A stretch of DNA of 64,000 bases from Actinernus sp. WN-2022 (taxonomy: Eukaryota; Cnidaria; Anthozoa; Actiniaria; Actinernidae). Each line of letters begins with the position of its first letter. Position 1 is the stretch's first letter. The notes under the pieces were generated by a model. That model ran no database searches. It saw only the letters and a program-made list of their open reading frames with translations, and was not told the origin of the DNA. Location of the stretch: NCBI GenBank assembly GCA_030867875.1, contig JAOWCC010000019.1, forward strand, positions 110,054,047-110,118,046, read 5' to 3'. Positions 23,301-26,211 of the stretch are shown here, one piece after another. The position numbers and the translations under genes were made by a program.

Positions 23301-26211
23301 ATCCAATAGACAACCAATTCCATGATACAACGAATAAGAAAGTCATAGGCAAATTCAAAGATGAGGCTGCTGGAATTCCTATCACAGAGTTCGTAGGTCT
23401 CCGTTCGAAAATGTACAGCTACATGAAAGACAACAACATAGGTGCTAAGACGGCTAAAGGCATCAAGAAGAATGTCGTCAAGAAGAACGTCAAGCATGAA
23501 AACTACAAAGACGTGCTAATGAACAACAAACAGATGTCACACACCATGAAAACTATTAGAAGCCAAAACCATCAATTAGGAAGTTACGAAATCAACAAGA
23601 TCTCACTATCATGCTTCGACGACAAACGGTACCTATTGGAAGACGGCATTAAGAGTTACGCTTATGGACATTATAAAATACAATAAACCAACATTACATT
23701 TCAAATAAAATTGATATTCATTCTTCCATTCATTATTCTTTACTCTTCGATTTCTCCATCTATTGTCCTCTACTCTTACCATGCACCAGCATCCATTACA
23801 TAGAGAAGATGCAAGATACCTCGAACGCACTATGAAATAGAAAGAAAGGAAAATACTATAGAAGAAACTCGCAGAAGCCAATATATGGCAATAGCGGATA
23901 GCAGGCAAGGCAATGAAGCCATTAGAATGGATAGCCTAGAATGCAACTATGAAAAGTTGAATACTATAGTATGAGAAGAACGAAGAGAAGAACCATCAAT
24001 CGGCTGGTTCAAACACATTTCGAAAATATACGTACACATCACTATAGATCAAGCCTTTAGACATCCAAAGATTGAAACCAGTTATGGAGATTTCCAAGAA
24101 TTTGACATCCAAAGATTGAACTGGTTAAACCGGTTATGGAGAATTCGACCTTGACCTTGACCTTGAGAAGAATAAAAAATACGATCGATAAATAATAGGG
24201 TGGGGGTATGAGATCAGAAACCATATGATGGAAAATGGTCCGGTGCCCCCACCCTCTATACTACTCATCAACTTGAAGCAATTTGGTTCGATCAACGGGT
24301 ATAACTCAAAAGGACAAGAAATAACGTTCATAATATTCAAATGCGAATGACACGCGTTAATAGGCCTTTTGCAGGAAACAGTCACGTGCTGATATAATAC
24401 AGTCACGTGCTGATATGATACTTCATTAACGAATGAATTGAGCTCGTGATCCCCATGGGAAAGACGTTGCCATGGATGCTGGATGACAAGCTATCTTTAA
24501 AACGCTGTTTTAGAAAGATGACAATACAATACAATACAATAACTTTTATTTAAACACGATAAAAGATTAAAGCGTTGCCGCTTGTGGGGTCGTGTATAAT
24601 ACTAAAATAAACTAGTTAACTATATTCACATTTTACATTAAGTTATTAATCATCTATTTTAAAACTAATAATTCAGTAATCGATTGGAGTTGGAAAATAG
24701 CATTTACAAACAGGTTTTGCTAATGACACTAATCATTCAAGTGCAGCCTTTAAGACTGTTTTGTCACCCAGTACAACCACGTGATTGAATTCCTGCAAAA
24801 GACCCATTATGATTATCATTCGACTCTCTCCCATCTTGAATGCTGATTGGTTGATTGCAAATGACGGTCTGAGCATGCGCAGTCGTGATGGTTCAATATT
24901 TGCTACAAATAACGGTCTGAGCATGCGCACTACTGCCCACTGCGTTTGGTAAACAAGGCAGATGATTTACAGAGCTGGTGGCGACTCAAACTTCCAGTTT
25001 GAAACTCTGTAGGTAATGTTATATTTTGTCAAATGATAAAACAAGTATTGAACTCGACTATCGCAAAATATCATGATTTGTTCGTGTCTCCCTGTCAGTT
25101 ATTGCCTCTGCCTTCAGCATCAAACGTTTGATTTGTTAAACATCAGCGTCAAATGTTTGATTCGTTAAATATCAGCGTCAAATATTTGATTTGTTAAACA
25201 TCAGCGTCAAATATTTGATTCGTTAAAGATTTGTTAAAGTGCATATGAAGCGAAAATTAAGTTGATCTAATGTTAAAATGCTTTCGAAATGAGGAATAAT
25301 AGCATTTTCTGTTTGTCAACATCCCATCTCGTTTCAGAGATATTCAGGTCTTTGTAATATGCAAATGAGATGACATGCGTCATATTGTTTGCATAGCCTG
25401 GAGACAAATCACAAAATGATGAATATCTCTACAAGTATTGAATAAAAATTACTGAAACTTTGCACACGTATGGCACTATGAAAAGTACACATCATTGTGC
25501 AAATTATGGCGTTGCCATGGAAACTATCATGGCCCCACGCACCTGTCACCTTGAACATAAAATTGCAATTTCTTTCCTTGCTACAAAAAATAAGTTGCTT
25601 AAACTACTCACATACAATGTCTACATTGTTCCAAATCTTATTTTGTACCCACACCAAACAAATTGTGTTTGACAAAAGAGAAATTAGGGAAGTTTGTGTT
25701 ATATATTTTGTAGTGGAAGCCTGGGGCCAGAGTGTTTCCATGGCTACACCATAATTTGCACAGTGATGTTTATTTTCCATAGTACCACATGTGTGCAAAG
25801 TTTCAATAGTTTTTATCCAATGTGTAGAGGTATTCTTCATTTTGTGATTGCCTCCAAGGTTGTGCAAACAATATGACGTCATAGGTCATCTCATTTGTAT
25901 ATTACAAAAATCTGAATATCTCTGAAACGAGATGAGATGTTGACAAACGGAAAATATCATTATTCCTCATTTCGAAAGCATTTTAACATTAGCTCAACTT
26001 AATTTTCGCTTCATATGCACTTTAAACATCAGCGTCAAACGTTTGATTTGTTAAATATCAGCGTCAAACTTTGATTTGTTCGGAAAATCAGATGTAGCTC
26101 CCTTTTTTTTGGCTCACGCCGCTGAGATTAAGCAACGTTTAGACTTTGTTTCTTTTTCTTTGTTACAGGTTCAGAACAGATGAAGTAGAAGTGACTTGGA
26201 GGGATGATTGA
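931..26211 (+). CDS. OSGEP: OSGEP/KAE1, 3' exons (tRNA t6A threonylcarbamoyltransferase)
   Basis: Nine exons can be joined in phase: 931-980, 1157-1235, 1340-1405, 1672-1705, 2520-2576, 2734-2760, 3692-3740, 4773-4871 and 26169-26211, each bounded by AG and GT. The encoded C-terminal part shows the Kae1/TsaD signatures: [31 protein letters not shown] and [14 protein letters not shown], and it ends in EVTWRDD. In the KEOPS complex Kae1/OSGEP transfers threonylcarbamoyl to A37 of ANN-decoding tRNAs. The ASKHA ATP-binding fold and its metal ligands are known of the family; the Asp in CIDNGA is one ligand. The N-terminal exons lie before the window. Visible introns are 100 bp to 1 kb, except the last (4872-26168, 21.3 kb), which contains a complete Polinton, a LINE, SINEs and a MITE. 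All exons are open, so the gene looks functional. Confidence 0.93.
2001..2192. repeat. Short MITE in OSGEP intron
   Basis: The ends are inverted repeats of about 38 bp: taggacgttttcattatggc at the left and the matching gccatcatgcaaacgtccta at the right. The element is 192 bp and non-coding. No convincing target duplication was found. Confidence 0.6.
3114..3609. repeat. MITE family A, copy 1, with 10-bp target duplication
   Basis: The sequence aactgccaat occurs at 3104-3113 and again at 3610-3619, flanking a 496-bp element. Inside, 3115-3158 and 3522-3565 are 44-bp near-perfect inverted repeats (agacgtctgaatccaatagc and complement). A second copy lies in opposite orientation at 44187-45440. 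No transposase is encoded, so the element is non-autonomous. Confidence 0.7.
4168..4287 (+). repeat. 60-bp tandem duplication
   Basis: Two nearly identical 60-bp units containing acatgtgctaccgacctact lie head to tail. A decayed third unit is visible at 4717-4761. The SINE at 4296-4530 and its downstream sequence separate units two and three, so the SINE probably landed in the array. Confidence 0.6.
4296..4530 (-). mobile_element. tRNA-derived SINE, copy 1
   Basis: Reverse complement of the SINE at 7361-7648. Its head (right end) shows a tRNA-like A box and, near 4470, a B box read as ggttcgattcc on the minus strand. The body shares the conserved words acatatg, ctcaact and ggaaaaccggagaaccc with the other copies. 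Confidence 0.7.
5182..5417. repeat. Homopolymer C run and TA/GATT microsatellites
   Basis: A run of about 20 C (5182-5201) is followed by ordinary sequence, then a TA dinucleotide tract (about 5368-5395) running straight into five GATT units (to about 5417). Small ORFs crossing this region are artefacts of the runs. Confidence 0.8.
5613..6262 (+). repeat. 28-bp minisatellite, about 23 units
   Basis: The unit is aactgagagaccatcacttg followed by atgaacac, repeated with single-base variants (cgac/caac, gatcac/gaacac). A related diverged unit (ctgaaagaacatcacttgaa) reappears at 7196-7216, directly after the LINE copy, so the LINE inserted within or at the edge of this array. Confidence 0.85.
6264..7195 (+). 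mobile_element. 5'-truncated non-LTR retrotransposon, family L-A copy 1
   Basis: Contains the 3' half of a reverse transcriptase ORF, a short AT-rich 3' UTR and an (ATT)n tail ending at 7195. A second, longer copy of the same family is at 53546-55790 on the minus strand, with matching 3' UTR and tail. Severe 5' truncation is the usual outcome of target-primed reverse transcription. It lies in the last OSGEP intron, just upstream of the Polinton. Confidence 0.85.
6265..7074 (+). pseudogene. Reverse transcriptase C-terminal fragment (jockey/CR1-like)
   Basis: The open frame holds RT motifs: GTTQGSVS (finger/palm block with the usual GP changed to RP), then [10 protein letters not shown] with the catalytic YADD, followed by thumb-like sequence and a C-terminus ending in [14 protein letters not shown]. 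The endonuclease and the N-terminal RT blocks are missing, so it cannot encode a complete enzyme. The apparent first 6 codons lie in the flanking minisatellite. Confidence 0.85.
7361..7648 (+). mobile_element. tRNA-derived SINE, copy 2 (best preserved)
   Basis: The head resembles a tRNA: A-box-like gtggcgcagtggttaagcg at about 7371 and B-box-like ggttcgattct at about 7414. The body follows with catatgtgagttgagtttg, a pyrimidine-rich part and a tail ending ggtcagagct. The Polinton target duplication begins at 7649, so the Polinton landed at the end of this SINE. Confidence 0.75.
7665..7723. other. Subterminal hairpin of the Polinton terminus
   Basis: Agggtggggg at 7665-7674 and cccccaccct at 7714-7723 are exact complements and can form a 10-bp GC-rich stem 10 nt from the element end. 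The mirror copy is at 24197-24255. A role in protein-primed replication or terminus recognition is possible but is inference. Confidence 0.55.
7754..7774 (+). promoter_or_regulatory. Three overlapping TCAAGGTC words in the TIR
   Basis: TCAAGGTCA occurs at 7754 and 7760, and TCAAGGTCG at 7766; the mirror copies are at 24146-24166. TCAAGGTCA is the extended half-site of NR5A and ERR type nuclear receptors. Whether it acts as a promoter element is not known; it could be a simple hexamer repeat. Confidence 0.35.
8177..8773 (+). CDS. VLTF3-like late transcription factor with zinc ribbon
   Basis: 198 aa. Cysteines at CPFC (18-21), CC (37-38) and CQSC (52-55) suggest an N-terminal zinc ribbon like TFIIB. 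The middle carries a Tyr/Arg/His-rich stretch (about residues 70-87). The C-terminal part, with [11 protein letters not shown] and then [12 protein letters not shown], resembles the end of the poxvirus late transcription factor 3 family (VLTF3/A2L-like) of large DNA viruses. First gene inside the left TIR, with only 33 bp between them; the start is preceded by tatagg. Role inferred: activation of late viral genes. The family match is from memory of motifs and is moderate; the zinc ribbon itself is clear. Confidence 0.6.
   Translation: MNCNSEIHDEMKDFGELCPFCNERLIDYVREKESESCCGNTEIINDNGMYVCQSCGVVHSYGLVNGYIDYYENRYRMRRKSIYHRKYHIDNIFIAKFDLRYDEYIDIRRLFNKFESAINVILKGKRYPILDFVFYKLFEMKFRESGINNYHIHMQKCTRYISKITVKRYVRIWKKICDMNEWLYIETHNGVFVRSEDN
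8785..9282 (-). CDS. Hypothetical protein with hydrophobic helical hairpin
   Basis: 165 aa, unrecognised. Residues about 51-95 form two hydrophobic segments separated by a short turn ([20 protein letters not shown], then a Gly/Leu-rich helix). They are flanked on both sides by charged helices rich in Tyr, Lys and His. This layout resembles small membrane proteins such as SLATT-like folds, but no motif confirms that. It follows the 384-aa gene on the same strand with 11 bp between them, so the two probably share expression. A virion membrane or virus-release role is possible; no function is claimed. Confidence 0.7.
   Translation of the reverse strand: MAKTLKVDIFNFNHIDKDLSEADVEMLKNLYSHYHKKCFYHKQAYKRFKKVNTILHLSSIGLTSTGVIIGSITLNPIILGTISGSGLLLQGLLKMKNYNRKTEMSKFAYTSYQKILNKIRAYLRGEELDIERFTLELNWLDDQVSDLCPLVDRFRERYNKKYATS
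9294..10448 (-). CDS. Polinton-associated coiled-coil protein, function unknown
   Basis: 384 aa. Residues 1-90 are Lys/Glu/Gln-rich and predicted helical or coiled-coil. An acidic linker ([11 protein letters not shown], about 109-119) follows. The C-terminal part (about 240-384) contains [20 protein letters not shown] and [20 protein letters not shown], which resemble a domain family repeatedly found in animal Polinton-derived ORFs (DUF8207-like; assignment tentative). Start chosen at the ATG directly after gtatacgt. Probably structural or virion-associated, by position next to the packaging ATPase. Intact. Confidence 0.75.
   Translation of the reverse strand: MSFRTIKTVEERANLIDTFLKNRQILKRRLLDKKLGDQSLKLASEKLYQPVTASVEKAQKAADKKQDEMIEQLQENQENITGAIDTLSEAISTQGSTKGLESWIGKLPSHYEDDEENDEGAIGGAKPIFGVRESNRLKKLGFDPSLTDIPSESLIRNTITTLNNQIKASKSPTMITILGNQKLAANKYLKEVQRLKIPKKEVVFIPDEDVIETPKSSKTKKTSGTGLKIGSDYTFGNLYIDPAKLLEMRLEAYNGSGKKVLSHKVDHSFIELLMKRYNPRRLYTDNAQTIFNKLIELSGISPYTSKSGKIGLGMKKSGVCNKSRIKYYNNPNELCERLELIIASKNAGNNSIELSNEAVEILNKLSNDGLIDDDEYKQMYQQFM
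10549..11235 (-). CDS. Genome packaging ATPase (A32/FtsK-HerA-like)
   Basis: 228 aa, usual length for Polinton ATPases. Walker A is GSTGQGKT at residues 31-38. Walker B is VIVFDDI at 110-116 with two acidic residues. A sensor-like [16 protein letters not shown] follows. Known family role: ATP-driven packaging of viral DNA into the capsid. An acidic insert (DDDDD at 81-85) lies between the Walker motifs. The start at 11235 is divergent from the fibre gene at 11263, sharing a 27-bp intergenic spacer. No damage seen. Confidence 0.93.
   Translation of the reverse strand: MNIINFDDTEKISQKPKHHFLLPDCHFMLVGSTGQGKTNLLTNMLLKWMKYDSCKIHTLNPHQDKYEMIKEFHDIINEELDDDDDACNVELCNPEDIIPVEDLDDDTNKVIVFDDIKIDNKNMNNVKEYFSLSRNKNCNCIYLCQSYYDVPKYIRRNTKCFVLFGGLDNKDIRHIADDNCKNISRKQFEDIYREATIEPFDFMVLDKTSKHIPEMYRKNFDGLYVPNT
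11236..11262. promoter_or_regulatory. Divergent promoter region between ATPase and fibre genes
   Basis: Only 27 bp separate the two start codons. The spacer contains the near-palindrome tgtacgtataca. The same TATAC(G) word precedes several other starts: gtatacgt before 10448, gtatacgaa before 17803 and catatacgaa before 16309. This suggests a shared, start-proximal promoter element. Confidence 0.45.
11263..11883 (+). CDS. Fibre-head-like jelly-roll protein (short paralogue)
   Basis: 206 aa. Nearly the whole protein aligns with the last 160 residues of the following collagen-like protein. Shared landmarks are KEIS-LW, FWFRWV/VWFRWV, PETL-CVS and HTYKLQ, and both end near EEITG/EEVSG. The compact beta-rich pattern suggests a trimeric C1q/TNF-like or adenovirus-knob-like head, but no family is proven. 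It lacks any collagen shaft. Likely a virion surface protein. The two genes are 17 bp apart and arose by duplication. Confidence 0.65.
   Translation: MSFTKFGTLRNGSRDECMHEQTPLRIVSIGMKEISILWLQRDTDWMDIPNYEIQITPKGTNMMRLSCRLYISNDTGGGNFWFRWVLLTPTAIAGHHLQTIIGVSNLPDAAIGLRTRCAFASQPPRDPETLVCVSDVSFHENFGNGILHTYKLQCKITDTGILVLNRLYNGTNATWNGYVKSSIMVEEITGITKKVAQNGINEYASN
11901..13721 (+). CDS. Collagen-like fibre protein with C-terminal head
   Basis: 606 aa. Residues about 20-230 are uninterrupted Gly-X-Y triplets ([10 protein letters not shown] style), built from four tandem repeats of 153-162 bp. A beta-rich domain follows (about 235-400), then the head domain shared with the upstream 206-aa protein (about 415-606). 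Collagen-like fibres with globular heads occur as spikes on several large DNA viruses; this is probably a receptor-binding fibre trimerised by the collagen helix. The opposite strand is also open across the repeats, which is a shadow of the GC-poor periodic sequence. Repeat number is expected to vary by slippage. Intact. Confidence 0.8.
   Translation: MSYSIFGTLYNGMIEQKEGKRGPKGDKGDIGMTGPKGSMGAQGALGQRGLTGNQGAIGSKGNEGDAGIQGIRGLEGNKGDIGITGPKGSMGAQGALGPRGLTGNQGAIGSKGNKGDTGIQGIQGIQGPNGDKGDIGITGPKGSMGAQGALGQRGLTGNQGAIGSKGNKGDTGIQGIQGPKGDKGDIGITGPKGSMGAQGALGPRGSIGNQGAIGSKGNKGDKGDKGDTGTRGPGPGVMHSSLTFNCGNFLMDPGNWASSSSVSSFVIIKDAYSMNITPEHQGFRILETFKPNSTETLTMNIPKNDNTTLGLKGNGTYTVRVEAYANNIGSIILSSLSIEENLSFISNTIKSGRIGSTNTAFQELSITTSANDIGKLSFTLSHNQSTNQLITIYVAIIAGALDANTFVNPTVFDDNEYIIEQRVQEVVPIRTVAYIAKEISNLWSHADMEWGDIPHFSITISPKEVMNLIRLSCTIYLGCDAGGANVWFRWVVTTGQGLLAYVSTNSLPNNILQTRNRASFGSQLAINPETLACVSHTGFHVPFDKTPHTYKLQIKVKDTGTVTINRIYNNGNAKWNSYVTSSMILEEVSGIVRSFASNGDVICSSE
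13739..14479 (+). CDS. Minor capsid (penton) protein, single jelly roll
   Basis: 246 aa, typical length for the Polinton minor capsid protein. The N-terminus ([21 protein letters not shown]) with an F-N-P-P segment, the central ILGFE motif and the C-terminal YYIHLSEIV resemble the penton-type single-jelly-roll capsid proteins recognised in Polintons. Known role: pentameric vertex protein of the icosahedral capsid. It lies 17 bp after the fibre gene and two genes before the major capsid gene, as expected for a morphogenesis block. Start follows actgtata directly. Confidence 0.8.
   Translation: MQTTLFFDSKKGSGSSENFTTYFNPPLELDIMKNYQISLINASMWYSWYNITSANNKFKYYNGTAWKTITLSPGAYNVIDINDTMKHHMKQNSDWDAANSKYYVDIKPNYNTLKSMIELRNGYKVDFTIDESFRKILGFESKIIQGNGFHDSNKIVQITEVDTIQVHCDLVTDSYINGSTSSVIYSFVPSVPPGYLINIHPNQRFDMNISKRSINSISFSLRDQSGNLIKMNNERVTYYIHLSEIV
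14485..14832 (+). CDS. Small basic virion-core-like protein
   Basis: 115 aa, strongly basic, with an amphipathic helical stretch (about 20-75) and a Gly-Met-Lys-Arg-Leu tail. An alternative ATG two codons downstream (14491) is equally possible. Small basic amphipathic proteins between the penton and major capsid genes of Polintons have been compared with adenovirus core and pVI-type proteins; that comparison is only by character and position here. It overlaps nothing and ends 20 bp before the first plausible capsid ATG. Confidence 0.6.
   Translation: MYMLLTRERYTKRKVIGGNLIGNVFDKAKSTLSTASKIITRPIAALKNRLLKPVITKALPYVKQKAIDVGTKAILQKVKQGVRDVSSNPEVRKVLNDRSRAILSNLIAGSGMKRL
14861..16279 (+). CDS. Major capsid protein, double jelly roll
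   Basis: 472 aa from the ATG at 14861; ATG at 14852 would add three residues, and the longer open frame starts at a TTG and is unlikely. The N-terminus ([20 protein letters not shown]), an Ala-rich variable loop (about residues 150-180) and beta-rich sequence to the end match Polinton major capsid proteins. Known role: trimeric capsomer of the viral shell. Long, intact and in the expected place after the penton. Preceded by atgatatat. Confidence 0.85.
   Translation: MTEVISQYFQFDESNIIDNSTTKFEYIEYLPRDSNNMNKDGQRIIETRDEDVYLLPHKAMLEVRGKLQTAANADYGEADIISLVNNAWSLFSSAQYQINNQIVESVNDYLPEASTILNTVMFSDDYSRSTASNMLWFRDTSTGTPTLKYTTAIAAVDDAANAAAVRTGTQALVVAYTQDQTANLGFTARQAITTGAKQVSLLLPLSQVFGFCKDVDTVFRSVKHTLILNRATPNQYIMKANAAGVGKFKITHLSLWMPKVVPSLEIQSYIDAKLVSGYIKDLYFEQVRVYRTMFQAVETNPTWRITTQPGSELPRHVFIALQSSDRHPAANAQDVNNMIFDNGNLTRISVRINSVQHPEREVECNFTPANRNYNRSYMMFMDAVNKYQDTDTGSQLSAEDWASLYPIHHFDVSKHSEQLKTSMADIEVRFTLGGNFRNIANNADIPYYVYAVILSDRHLQLQGLSGRMNVIV
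16309..16779 (+). CDS. Membrane-active/basic virion protein (pVI-like), paralogue of the protease N-terminus
   Basis: 156 aa. The first 75 residues ([20 protein letters not shown] onward, with [14 protein letters not shown]) closely resemble residues 7-85 of the next protein. A Gly/Ala-rich hydrophobic stretch (about 80-120) and a very basic tail ([14 protein letters not shown], about 124-137) follow. Such proteins in Polintons are likened to adenovirus pVI or core proteins that disrupt membranes or bind DNA and are cleaved by the viral protease. Start follows catatacgaa. Intact. Confidence 0.65.
   Translation: MSYIRTGLSLSESQKGSIKNAYINKKTVSLRLNNNQLTGSDFLGLTKAQRKKVVEAKRGMSGVQLKLSKTQVSKQGGFLGGLGNLVKMIAPMFLKKILPALGLAAATGAISGSVSKAVQGKGIKRRKRGRPKKKGKGLILGPNSPFKGIPLLGAIL
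16818..17786 (+). CDS. Adenovirus-type cysteine protease fused to a pVI-like domain
   Basis: 322 aa from the ATG at 16818; the longer frame starts at a TTG. Residues 1-120 repeat the upstream basic/hydrophobic protein. Residues about 190-322 form an Ulp1/adenain-like protease with His225 (GTHWVAV), Asp242 (HFDSFG), Gln269 or Gln271, and Cys278 (MCGYYC), the order His-Asp-Gln-Cys of the family. Known role: maturation of capsid and core precursors. The two parts meet at a run of 12 A (about 17246-17257), so the fusion depends on a homopolymer. In adenovirus the protease is activated by a pVI peptide, which makes this covalent link suggestive. Confidence 0.85.
   Translation: MPTNYVETSLKLSEAQKRKIASAVQNKTSTTIRLSSSDYHGNDKIKLTNQQINKIKKAKSKNVGVDIKLSKTQLSKQGGFIGALLGGLAASLLPNLLGGIFGKGIALPGTNPKSSGRGINLSALRPPPFIGSWNSDGTIGYGVKKKNLKKENGQRPRASRDNPKASILRNALRPLSNIDIDSIMKKIKIANYIGAYSKDMLPDRINNDGCVVINIQDYFKGDGTHWVAVYNNHDNNYIEHFDSFGLLPAEEVIELMETSNKQIEYNSSQIQDMDSIMCGYYCIFYILERSKGRKPIDILLDFQFKPSMFNELLIQHFAYDIM
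17803..18663 (+). CDS. Phospholipase A2-like virion protein with N-terminal zinc motif
   Basis: 286 aa from ATG 17803, directly after gtatacgaa; an upstream frame extension overlaps the protease and lacks support. The N-terminus has CVEC (34-37), a likely zinc-binding knuckle. A Gly/Ala-rich hydrophobic region (about 48-80) follows. The C-terminal part has YTGPGNP (179-185, calcium-loop-like) and the catalytic pair in QHDVDY (His216-Asp217), the layout of the viral phospholipase A2 domain known from parvovirus VP1. Known role there: breaching endosomal membranes. The tail is very basic and carries a -1 slippery heptamer that leads into the integrase frame. Confidence 0.8.
   Translation: MTKIYCLRQKKQTETKDEHIVKTQNGRTRLVGACVECGSQKSKFVKSTQGGSMLPGALAISAGIPLLAGAAALSMVPGSGKLFSTLAKGATQAIGKKIRSKAADFIQKEGRTILNLASKKVRGGQIQHPMSMYTDVTDPASEFYDDHMKTIKKGGKLDIHKAILKVAPKKGFTLPGHHYTGPGNPLENQLTYDKTGRILEIYDKPTGKTDAVSMQHDVDYSICDDDIKCKNEADRKMVKSLDEIPWKDRQWGHALARNAIATKAKLGMGAKKPKNGKSRRVKKTGK
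18621..18714 (+). promoter_or_regulatory. Putative -1 ribosomal frameshift signal (PLA2 to integrase)
   Basis: A AAA AAC at 18621-18627 lies exactly in the phospholipase frame. After a 7-nt spacer, 18635-18644 (gccgtcgagt) can pair over 10 bp, with one G-U, with 18705-18714 (actcggcggc). The shifted frame is open from 18615 and runs into the integrase, whose own frame has no ATG before its first catalytic residue. The geometry is that of retroviral -1 frameshift sites; use in the cell is inferred. Confidence 0.6.
18678..19586 (+). CDS. Retrovirus-like integrase (DDE) with C-terminal chromodomain
   Basis: At least 302 aa. Catalytic residues: Asp in CSDLVEM (codon 18753), Asp in [10 protein letters not shown] (18936) and Glu in VCERWNRT (19038). 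The C-terminal 40 residues ([20 protein letters not shown] then [10 protein letters not shown]) are a chromodomain, often used to target chromatin. Known role: joining the element ends to host DNA with 6-bp duplications. The frame has no ATG start; position 18678 is TTG, and recognisable integrase sequence extends upstream of it to about 18651, overlapping the phospholipase gene in the -1 frame. Expression by frameshift, a near-cognate start or splicing are the options. The catalytic core is intact. Confidence 0.92.
   Translation: MHRPIRRKFTRRRVIANHIDEIWCSDLVEMQQFSKWNKGYRYLLMVLDVFSKYGWIVPLKDKKGETVMKALQTIFDEGRTPQYFWVDKGKEYYNKHVKELLDKHSIRMYSTENEEKSSVCERWNRTIKTKMWKQFTVQGNTQYLDMLPRILKQYNSTKHSSIKMTPIEASKKKNEGIVYFNLYGNMESLQSKPKFKVSNKVRISKYKRKVFDKGYTPNWTEEVFTVDRIQYTNPITYKLKDSNGEEIHGSFYEPELSKATQEIFRIDKVIRRNYKKKQALVSWKGYSDEFNSWIPFKNLDSI
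19669..19917 (+). CDS. Small C2H2-type zinc-finger protein with AT-hook-like motif
   Basis: 82 aa. RGRPR near residue 15 resembles an AT-hook. CLTC, then His and His in SSHIKTKKH, form a C-x2-C-x12-H-x5-H finger (about residues 40-64). Very basic. It lies between the integrase and polymerase genes with 4 bp before the polymerase ATG. A DNA-binding role in replication or transcription is plausible but unproven. Leader contains ttatatatatagttgttata. Confidence 0.65.
   Translation: MNDNNTIEPIKRLRGRPRMYDDIERKHRKTKYMLSKSWFCLTCEIYKDYTMAGKSSHIKTKKHKRSQTHRVSKKYFLSIVNI
19922..23686 (+). pseudogene. Protein-primed type B DNA polymerase, one in-frame TGA
   Basis: One continuous frame of 1,255 codons broken only by TGA at 22487-22489 (codon 856). 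The N-terminus is Pro-rich (PVPAPR). A C2H2-like finger is near residue 373 (FCKYCLQCF). Exo I YADFEAI is near 429, a Cys/His cluster ([18 protein letters not shown]) near 543, Exo [13 protein letters not shown] near 577 and Exo [16 protein letters not shown] near 737. Palm motif A is DANNLYG near 835. After the TGA come motif B ([12 protein letters not shown], near 1000) and motif C (DTDS, near 1098). Known role: protein-primed replication of the linear genome. The stop removes motifs B and C, so the copy is dead unless read through, edited or an assembly error. Confidence 0.93.
23687..23776. other. Polymerase 3' end to right TIR, no gene
   Basis: Ninety bases of AT-rich sequence with aataaa-like words just after the polymerase stop (caaataaaat at about 23701), a possible polyadenylation signal. 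Nothing else is seen before the TIR. Confidence 0.5.
23777..24265 (-). repeat. Polinton 1 right terminal inverted repeat (489 bp)
   Basis: Reverse complement of 7655-8143 over the full 489 bp with no indels seen. It ends ctatactact, followed immediately by the duplicated target catcaa at 24266-24271. Confidence 0.95.
24272..25106. other. Intronic flank with LINE 3' tail remnants
   Basis: About 24520-24610 holds caata repeats followed by cttttatttaaacacgataa and a GC-richer patch (cgttgccgcttgtggggtcg). A similar block lies at 26430-26510 and another at 60476-60530; these look like 3' ends of minus-strand LINEs. The rest shows only a short duplicated word, acggtctgagcatgcgca, at about 24864 and 24913. 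Confidence 0.5.
25107..26075. repeat. 29-bp-type minisatellite split by a MITE
   Basis: Units of catcagcgtcaaa plus tttgatttgttaaa repeat at about 25107-25233 and resume at 26026-26075. The MITE at 25238-26021 separates the two parts, so the array is older than the MITE. Confidence 0.65.
25238..26021. repeat. Foldback MITE with TTAA target duplication
   Basis: Begins agtgcatatgaagcgaaaat and ends with its complement. TTAA lies on both sides (25234-25237 and 26022-26025). Both halves are imperfect reverse complements almost to the centre near 25630 (for example catttcgaaatgag-type words at each end). It has no coding capacity. TTAA duplications are typical of piggyBac-type mobilisation; the mobilising transposase is inferred. 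Confidence 0.7.

Larger units (their letters stand above)
7655..24265. mobile_element. Polinton/Maverick 1, near intact
   Basis: A 16,611-bp element with 489-bp inverted repeats that begin agtagtatag and end with its complement. It is flanked by the perfect 6-bp direct repeat catcaa at 7649-7654 and 24266-24271. Terminal AG/CT and 6-bp duplications are the Polinton hallmark. The coding set (protein-primed PolB, retrovirus-like integrase, A32-like ATPase, adenovirus-like protease, double- and single-jelly-roll capsid proteins) matches the family described as Polinton/Maverick or adintovirus-like. All genes except the polymerase read through without breaks, and the two repeats appear nearly identical, so insertion is recent. 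AT content resembles the host and contrasts with Polinton 2. Confidence 0.97.
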
